From JAIVJN01 sp036732565 (GTDB lineage Bacteria > Acidobacteriota > Vicinamibacteria > Vicinamibacterales > UBA2999), in NCBI GenBank assembly GCA_036732565.1, contig DAINCF010000235.1, positions 1 to 10,667 of the forward strand: DNA of 10,667 nt. Direction: 5' to 3'. Under the pieces are notes generated by a model. It saw only the letters and a program-made list of their open reading frames with translations. It had not been told where the DNA came from and made no database searches. Positions 7,111-10,667 of this stretch are shown in pieces (the stretch's first letter is position 1; the number at the start of each line of letters is the position of its first letter). The position numbers and the translations under genes are program-made.

Positions 7111-8664
7111 ATGTGTCGCGGGTTTGTCGCTCTCATCGTCGCGGGCATGCTCCAGGTGAGCATCGCGTCCGCACAGTCGCTCGGCACGTTCAAGTGGCAG
7201 CTCCAGTCCTACTGCAACGTGATCTCGGTCGTGGTCACGCAGACCGGCGGCGTCTACACGCTCGACGGCTTCGACGATCAATGTGGCGCGGGCAAGCGGG
7301 CGCCAGTGAACGGCCTCGCCACCCCCAATCCCGACGGCACGATCGGCATGGGGCTCAACATCGTCGCCGCTCCTGGGGGCGCACCTGTGCACGTCGCCGC
7401 ATCGATCGACCTCGCCACGCTCGGCGGCACCTGGCGCGACAGCGCCGGCGCGACCGGCAATTTCGTGTTCACCCCAGGCAATGGCACCGGAGGCAGCCCA
7501 CGCCCCGTCCCCGTTTCCGTCTCAGGAGCGGTGATCCCCAGCGCGTTTGCGTTGCAAGGCGATGGCGGGTTTCTCGCCGAGGGCACGCTCGGCCAGGGCA
7601 ACATCCCCGACTCCGGTCCCGGCACGCGTCTGATGTGGTACTCAGGCAAGGCCGCGCTCCGCGCCGGACAAGTCACGGTCCCGGCCTGGGATGACCTGAA
7701 CGTCGGTCAGCACAGCGCCGCGTTCAACCTGGACACGGTGGCGTCGGGAGCACGCAGTGTGGCGTTTGGCCATCAGACGTTGGCGAGCGGACCCAACAGT
7801 TCCGCCTTCGGATTCGAGACCAAGGCTACCGGCGCTCACGCGACCGCGATTGGAACCGGGACGCAGGCGAACGGCTTCTCCAGCTTTGCGACCGGGACCA
7901 ACACGATCGCCGCAGAGGACAACACGTTTGCCGCCGGTTTCCAGACCAAAGCAGGCGGCAAACACGCCGCTGTGTTCGGCACCGGGTCCGTGGCTGACGG
8001 GTTCGCGTCGTTCTCGGCAGGGCAGGAGAGCGCGGCCACCGGATTGGCCAGCACGGCGATGGGTTTGCTCGCACGGGCCGGTGGATCCGTGTCGGTCGCC
8101 ATGGGCTGGCGAGTCAACGCGGCCGGCAACGGCTCGATTGTGATTGGCTCCGATGCGGCCACGATTCCGGCGGCAACCGGCGCGATTGTCCTTGCCGATC
8201 GCTCGTCGCTCAGCACGTTCACCGGGTTCACGCCCAACCAGTTTCTGGTGCGCTCGGCCGGAGGGGTAGGCATCTACACCAACAGCACGCTGACGGCCGG
8301 TGCCGAGTTGGCGCCGGGTGGCAGCGCGTGGCTGACCGTCTCCGACGTGAACATGAAGGAGAACTTTCGTGATCTCGATGATGCCGACGTGTTGTCGAAG
8401 ATTGCGCGGATGCCGATTCGCGAGTGGAACTACAAAGCGCAGGATGCAGTGATTCGGCACATCGGTCCGACCGCGCAAGACTTCCGCGCCGCCTTCGGGC
8501 TCGGTGAAGATCCGTTGCGCATCAGCACGATCGATGCGGACGGCGTGGCGCTGAGAGCCATTCAGGCGCTCGAAGCCCGCACACGCGAGCAGAACGAGAC
8601 GTTGCTCGCCGAGATCGCGCGGCTTCGCGCGCGTCTCGAACGCTTCGAAGCCCGAGAGCGATAG
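7111..8664 (+). CDS. Gene A: secreted fibre protein, YadA-head repeats plus self-cleaving S74 chaperone
   Basis: This is a 517-residue protein. Residues 1-21 are a signal peptide ending ASA, cut before Gln22. Residues 22-135 form a beta-rich domain with Cys35 and Cys58, shared with the next two genes. A linker contains GTRLMWYSGK. Residues 199-349 are ten full 14-residue repeats and a partial one, with a consensus like G..S.A.G..T.A., typical of trimeric autotransporter adhesin heads (left-handed parallel beta-roll). From about 376 the chain becomes an S74 intramolecular chaperone domain. Ser411 and Lys416 in SDVNMK form the S-x4-K catalytic pair known from phage endosialidase. Residues 482-517 are a coiled coil. 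The expected result is a trimeric fibre that folds on the chaperone and then cuts it off. There is no YadA beta-barrel, LPXTG or lipobox, so surface attachment is unexplained. ATG 7111 follows GGAGG by 5 nt; GTG 7099 lies upstream of that site and is rejected. Confidence 0.88.
   Translation: MCRGFVALIVAGMLQVSIASAQSLGTFKWQLQSYCNVISVVVTQTGGVYTLDGFDDQCGAGKRAPVNGLATPNPDGTIGMGLNIVAAPGGAPVHVAASIDLATLGGTWRDSAGATGNFVFTPGNGTGGSPRPVPVSVSGAVIPSAFALQGDGGFLAEGTLGQGNIPDSGPGTRLMWYSGKAALRAGQVTVPAWDDLNVGQHSAAFNLDTVASGARSVAFGHQTLASGPNSSAFGFETKATGAHATAIGTGTQANGFSSFATGTNTIAAEDNTFAAGFQTKAGGKHAAVFGTGSVADGFASFSAGQESAATGLASTAMGLLARAGGSVSVAMGWRVNAAGNGSIVIGSDAATIPAATGAIVLADRSSLSTFTGFTPNQFLVRSAGGVGIYTNSTLTAGAELAPGGSAWLTVSDVNMKENFRDLDDADVLSKIARMPIREWNYKAQDAVIRHIGPTAQDFRAAFGLGEDPLRISTIDADGVALRAIQALEARTREQNETLLAEIARLRARLERFEARER
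7705..8157 (+). repeat. Head repeats of gene A: ten 14-residue (42-bp) units plus a partial unit
   Basis: The translated units keep exact 14-residue register with no insertions, for example GARSVAFGHQTLAS, GPNSSAFGFETKAT, GLASTAMGLLARAG and GSVSVAMGWRVNAA, ending in the cap GNGSIVIGSDA. The DNA copies are too diverged for recent slippage. Unit 6 starts ED rather than G. Confidence 0.85.
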
Positions 8665-8667
8665 GAG
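8663..8667 (+). promoter_or_regulatory. Ribosome binding site of gene B overlapping the stop of gene A
   Basis: AGGAG overlaps the TAG stop (8662-8664) of gene A and lies seven bases before the ATG at 8675. This supports co-translation of A and B and chooses ATG 8675 over the adjacent in-frame GTG 8672. Confidence 0.6.
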
Positions 8668-8674
8668 TGATGTG

Positions 8675-10294
8675 ATGCCTCGCCTATTGATTGCTCTCAG
8701 TGTCTTCTTGACCGGCCTGCTCATGGCGAGCATTGCCGGCGCGCAATCGCCGCTCGGCACGTTTCGCTGGCAGCTCCAACCGTATTGCAACATCGTCACG
8801 TTGACGGTGACGCAGAACGGTCCGGTGTACGAGATGGAAGGGACCGACGATCAGTGCGGCGCCGCCCAGGCGGCGTCGGCGAGCGGCACGGCGTTCCTCA
8901 ACCCGGACGGCTCGATCGGCTTCGGCCTCGCCATCGTGACCGCGCCCGGTGGCACGCCGGTACACGTGGACGCGTTGATTAGTGTGTCGTCGCTTGGCGG
9001 CGCGTGGCGCGACAGCGCCGGCAACGCCGGCACCATCGTGCTCACACCGGGGACTGGTGCAGGTGGAAGTCCGCGACCCGCGCCGACGAGCAGCGTACCG
9101 CAGGGCAGCGTCGGCGGCGCGCAGATCGACCCGACTCAGGTGCAAGCACGCATCAGTGGCGCTTGCGCAGCCGGCAGCTTCATGCGGGCGGTGGGACAGG
9201 ACGGCGGCGCCTCGTGTGCCCTCGAGACCGGCGACCTGTCGAGTCTGACCCCCGGGCCTGGCCTCATCGGTGGCGGCCAATCAGGCTCCGTAAGCCTTGC
9301 GTTGCGGCAGTTACCGTCAGGCGCGTTCGACTTCGACAACCTCTCCGGCTTCGCCGCGACTGGCGGAGTCGACGGCACGCTCATTCCGCTCTCCGGCAGC
9401 GGCCGGCGCCTGATGTGGTACCCCGGTAAGAGCGCGTTTCGGGCGGGACGTGTCGACTCGACACAGTGGAACGACGCGAGCATCGGCTACGGCAGTGTGG
9501 CCATGGGCGTGAATACCTCCGCGAGCGGGCCTGAGAGCGTCGCATTCGGTTTCTCCACACACGCTGTCGGCGAGGACAGCGTCGCCATGGGCCAGTCGAC
9601 CACGGCGAGCGGCGCGCACGCGTTCGCGATGGGCGACACCGTCGTCGCCAGTGGAGGCAACAGCGTCGCAATGGGTGCGCTGTCCACCGCGGCGGGCTTC
9701 GAATCGATCGCCATGGGCTTGCGGGTCTACGCAAGTGGCAACGGCTCGGTCGTGCTCGGCACCGACGCGGCGACGGGAGTGACGGCACCCGGCACCTTCG
9801 TCTTCGGCGATCGCTCGACGACGGACGACTTCGCTGCCAACCTGCCCAACGAGTTCGCCGTGCGTGCGGCCGGTGGAGTGTACCTGTACACCAACAAGAA
9901 TCTCACGACCGGTTGCTGGCTCAACGCGGGGAGCGGCGCGTGGTCGTGCACCTCGGATCGAGACACCAAGGAGCATTTCGAGCCGATCGACGGCGAGATG
10001 GTGTTGGCCAAGCTTCGCGCGATGCCCATCTCGCGATGGAGCTACAAGACCGAGCCGGGTGTGACCCACGTCGGGCCCGTCGCGCAGGACTTCCACGCGG
10101 CCTTCGGCCTTGGCGTGGATGACAAGACCATTGGCCACCTGGATCTGAGCGGCGTCGCACTCCGTGCCATTCAAGCGCTCGAGACCCGGGAGCGTGGGCA
10201 GAACGAAACGTTGATGCGTCAGAACGAAGCGCTGCTAGCCGAGATCGCGTCCCTGCGCGCGCGACTCGATCGTCTCGAAGCCAAGGAACGTTAG
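8675..10294 (+). CDS. Gene B: secreted fibre protein with extra spacer, YadA-head repeats and S74 chaperone
   Basis: This 539-residue protein is a paralogue of gene A in the same operon, 10 bp downstream. The signal peptide (MPRLLIALSVFLTGLLMASI...) ends AGA before Gln. The N-terminal domain keeps LGTFRWQLQPYC and DDQCG. Unlike A, it has an inserted spacer of roughly 100 residues. This includes a two-cysteine module (VQARISGACAAGSFMRAV then a second Cys), which I know from other S74 proteins, and a fibre-like turn motif (GPGLIGGGQSGSVSLAL). The head has six full 14-residue repeats and a partial one (271-365), four fewer than A. The S74 domain keeps Ser427 and Lys432 in SDRDTK, so self-cleavage should occur. 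The terminal coiled coil (497-539) is one heptad longer than in A. A and B may form separate homotrimers or a mixed fibre; the sequence cannot decide this. Confidence 0.88.
   Translation: MPRLLIALSVFLTGLLMASIAGAQSPLGTFRWQLQPYCNIVTLTVTQNGPVYEMEGTDDQCGAAQAASASGTAFLNPDGSIGFGLAIVTAPGGTPVHVDALISVSSLGGAWRDSAGNAGTIVLTPGTGAGGSPRPAPTSSVPQGSVGGAQIDPTQVQARISGACAAGSFMRAVGQDGGASCALETGDLSSLTPGPGLIGGGQSGSVSLALRQLPSGAFDFDNLSGFAATGGVDGTLIPLSGSGRRLMWYPGKSAFRAGRVDSTQWNDASIGYGSVAMGVNTSASGPESVAFGFSTHAVGEDSVAMGQSTTASGAHAFAMGDTVVASGGNSVAMGALSTAAGFESIAMGLRVYASGNGSVVLGTDAATGVTAPGTFVFGDRSTTDDFAANLPNEFAVRAAGGVYLYTNKNLTTGCWLNAGSGAWSCTSDRDTKEHFEPIDGEMVLAKLRAMPISRWSYKTEPGVTHVGPVAQDFHAAFGLGVDDKTIGHLDLSGVALRAIQALETRERGQNETLMRQNEALLAEIASLRARLDRLEAKER
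9485..9769 (+). repeat. Head repeats of gene B: six 14-residue units plus a partial unit
   Basis: The units are closer to the classic YadA-head consensus than those of gene A: GYGSVAMGVNTSAS, GPESVAFGFSTHAV, GEDSVAMGQSTTAS, GAHAFAMGDTVVAS, GGNSVAMGALSTAA and GFESIAMGLRVYAS, then the cap GNGSVVLGTDA. The register is exact, at 42 bp per unit. Confidence 0.87.
10199..10240 (+). repeat. 21-bp duplication adding one heptad to the coiled coil of gene B
   Basis: Two adjacent 21-bp units both begin CAGAACGAA and encode QNETLMR and QNEALLA. Gene A has a single QNETLLA at the same place. The difference is exactly seven residues, so the coiled-coil register is kept. Confidence 0.7.
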
Positions 10295-10299
10295 GTCGT

Positions 10300-10359
10300 T
10301 TTCTCTCTTCAATCGATTCGTCCAATCGCCGAGTACGGCTCGGCTCAGTGGAGGTGTGT
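10300..10359 (+). promoter_or_regulatory. Duplicated leader with hairpin, copy 2 (upstream of gene A')
   Basis: This is a near copy of 7049-7110, starting five bases after the stop of gene B. It keeps TTTCTCTCTTCAAT, the GATTCGT block, and the final CTCAGTGGAGGTGTGT before the ATG. The hairpin is retained in shorter form: GCCGAG (10328-10333), loop TACGG, CTCGGC (10339-10344). GGAGG (10350-10354) is five bases before the start codon. Sequence drifts at the stem ends and loop, yet the core pairs stay intact. Confidence 0.6.
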
Positions 10360-10667
10360 ATGTTTCGCGGATTCGTCGCTGTCGTCGTCACGGCCATGCT
10401 CCAGGCGAGCGTGGCCTCCGCACAGCCACTCGGCACGTTCAAGTGGCAGCTCCAGTCCTACTGCAACCTGATCTCGGTCGTGGTCACGCAGACCGGAGGC
10501 GTCTACACGCTCAACGGCTTCGACGATCAATGTGGCACGGGCAAGCGCGCGCCGGCGACCGGCCTGGCCACGCCCAATCCCGACGGCACGATCGGCATGG
10601 GCTTCAACATCGTCGCCGCCCCCGGCGGCGTGCCGGTCCATGTCGCCGCGTCGATCGACCTGGCCAC
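10360..10667 (+). CDS. Gene A': third fibre protein paralogue (partial, 3' end beyond right edge)
   Basis: The frame opens at ATG 10360, after the same GGAGG-TGTGT spacing as gene A, and is still open at the right edge (102 full codons). It has a signal peptide (MFRGFVAVVVTAMLQASV... ending ASA) and the shared N-terminal domain with LGTFKWQLQSYC and FDDQCG. My hand count against the first 102 residues of gene A gives 15 differences, about 85 percent identity. It is much less similar to gene B. It is therefore a recent copy of A rather than of B. The head repeats and S74 domain are expected to the right, but this window does not show them. Confidence 0.85.
   Translation, partial: MFRGFVAVVVTAMLQASVASAQPLGTFKWQLQSYCNLISVVVTQTGGVYTLNGFDDQCGTGKRAPATGLATPNPDGTIGMGFNIVAAPGGVPVHVAASIDLA

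Noticed and set aside
7705..8157. Regular 42-bp periodicity considered as a CRISPR or noncoding repeat array
   Set aside because: The units are coding, in frame, diverged at the DNA level and match the 14-residue YadA-head pattern. There are no constant repeats with variable spacers.
7642..8799. Open frame of 385 codons on the minus strand across genes A and B
   Set aside because: It spans the end of one clear gene and the start of another, and its translation is low-complexity with no domain. It is a GC shadow.

Overview
The window is GC-rich, densely coded bacterial DNA. Gene content points to an Acidobacteriota-type genome, possibly the Vicinamibacteria lineage. The main reasons are an ECF sigma factor of the TIGR02999 type overlapping a Ser/Thr kinase with a C-terminal PD40/WD40-like propeller, and tandem secreted S74-type fibre proteins. 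The taxonomic placement is inferred from gene content only.

Left half, minus strand (5520 down to 1): four genes read in one direction. They are an ECF-type sigma factor (4951-5520), a 988-residue transmembrane Ser/Thr kinase with a propeller sensor (1985-4951), a metzincin-type zinc metalloprotease without a visible signal peptide (350-1918), and the first 113 codons of a gene with a HEAT-like segment that runs off the left edge (1-340). The sigma and kinase genes overlap in a TGATG junction. The kinase and protease genes are 66 bp apart, and the protease and HEAT-like genes are 9 bp apart, so one operon is plausible. The sigma/kinase pair would be the regulatory part and the last two genes its possible output.

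Centre: a divergent intergenic region (5521-5696) holds a strong palindrome close to the sigma start codon. To its right, on the plus strand, is an exported vanadium-dependent haloperoxidase-like protein (5697-7025) with all the vanadate-pocket residues in canonical spacing.

Right half, plus strand (7049 to the end): a tandem array of secreted fibre-like proteins. Gene A (7111-8664) and gene B (8675-10294) each have a signal peptide, a two-cysteine N-terminal domain, a run of 14-residue YadA-head-type repeats, a self-cleaving S74 intramolecular chaperone domain with an intact Ser/Lys pair, and a C-terminal coiled coil. A third gene, A' (10360 to the edge), starts again with a near copy of gene A's 5' end. 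A and A' share a leader of about 60 bp with a hairpin and the same ribosome binding site, whereas B follows A at 10 bp with no leader. The repeating unit therefore looks like [leader-A-B] followed by [leader-A'-...], about 3.25 kb long and continuing beyond the window.

No tRNA, rRNA, CRISPR array, insertion sequence or integrase was seen.
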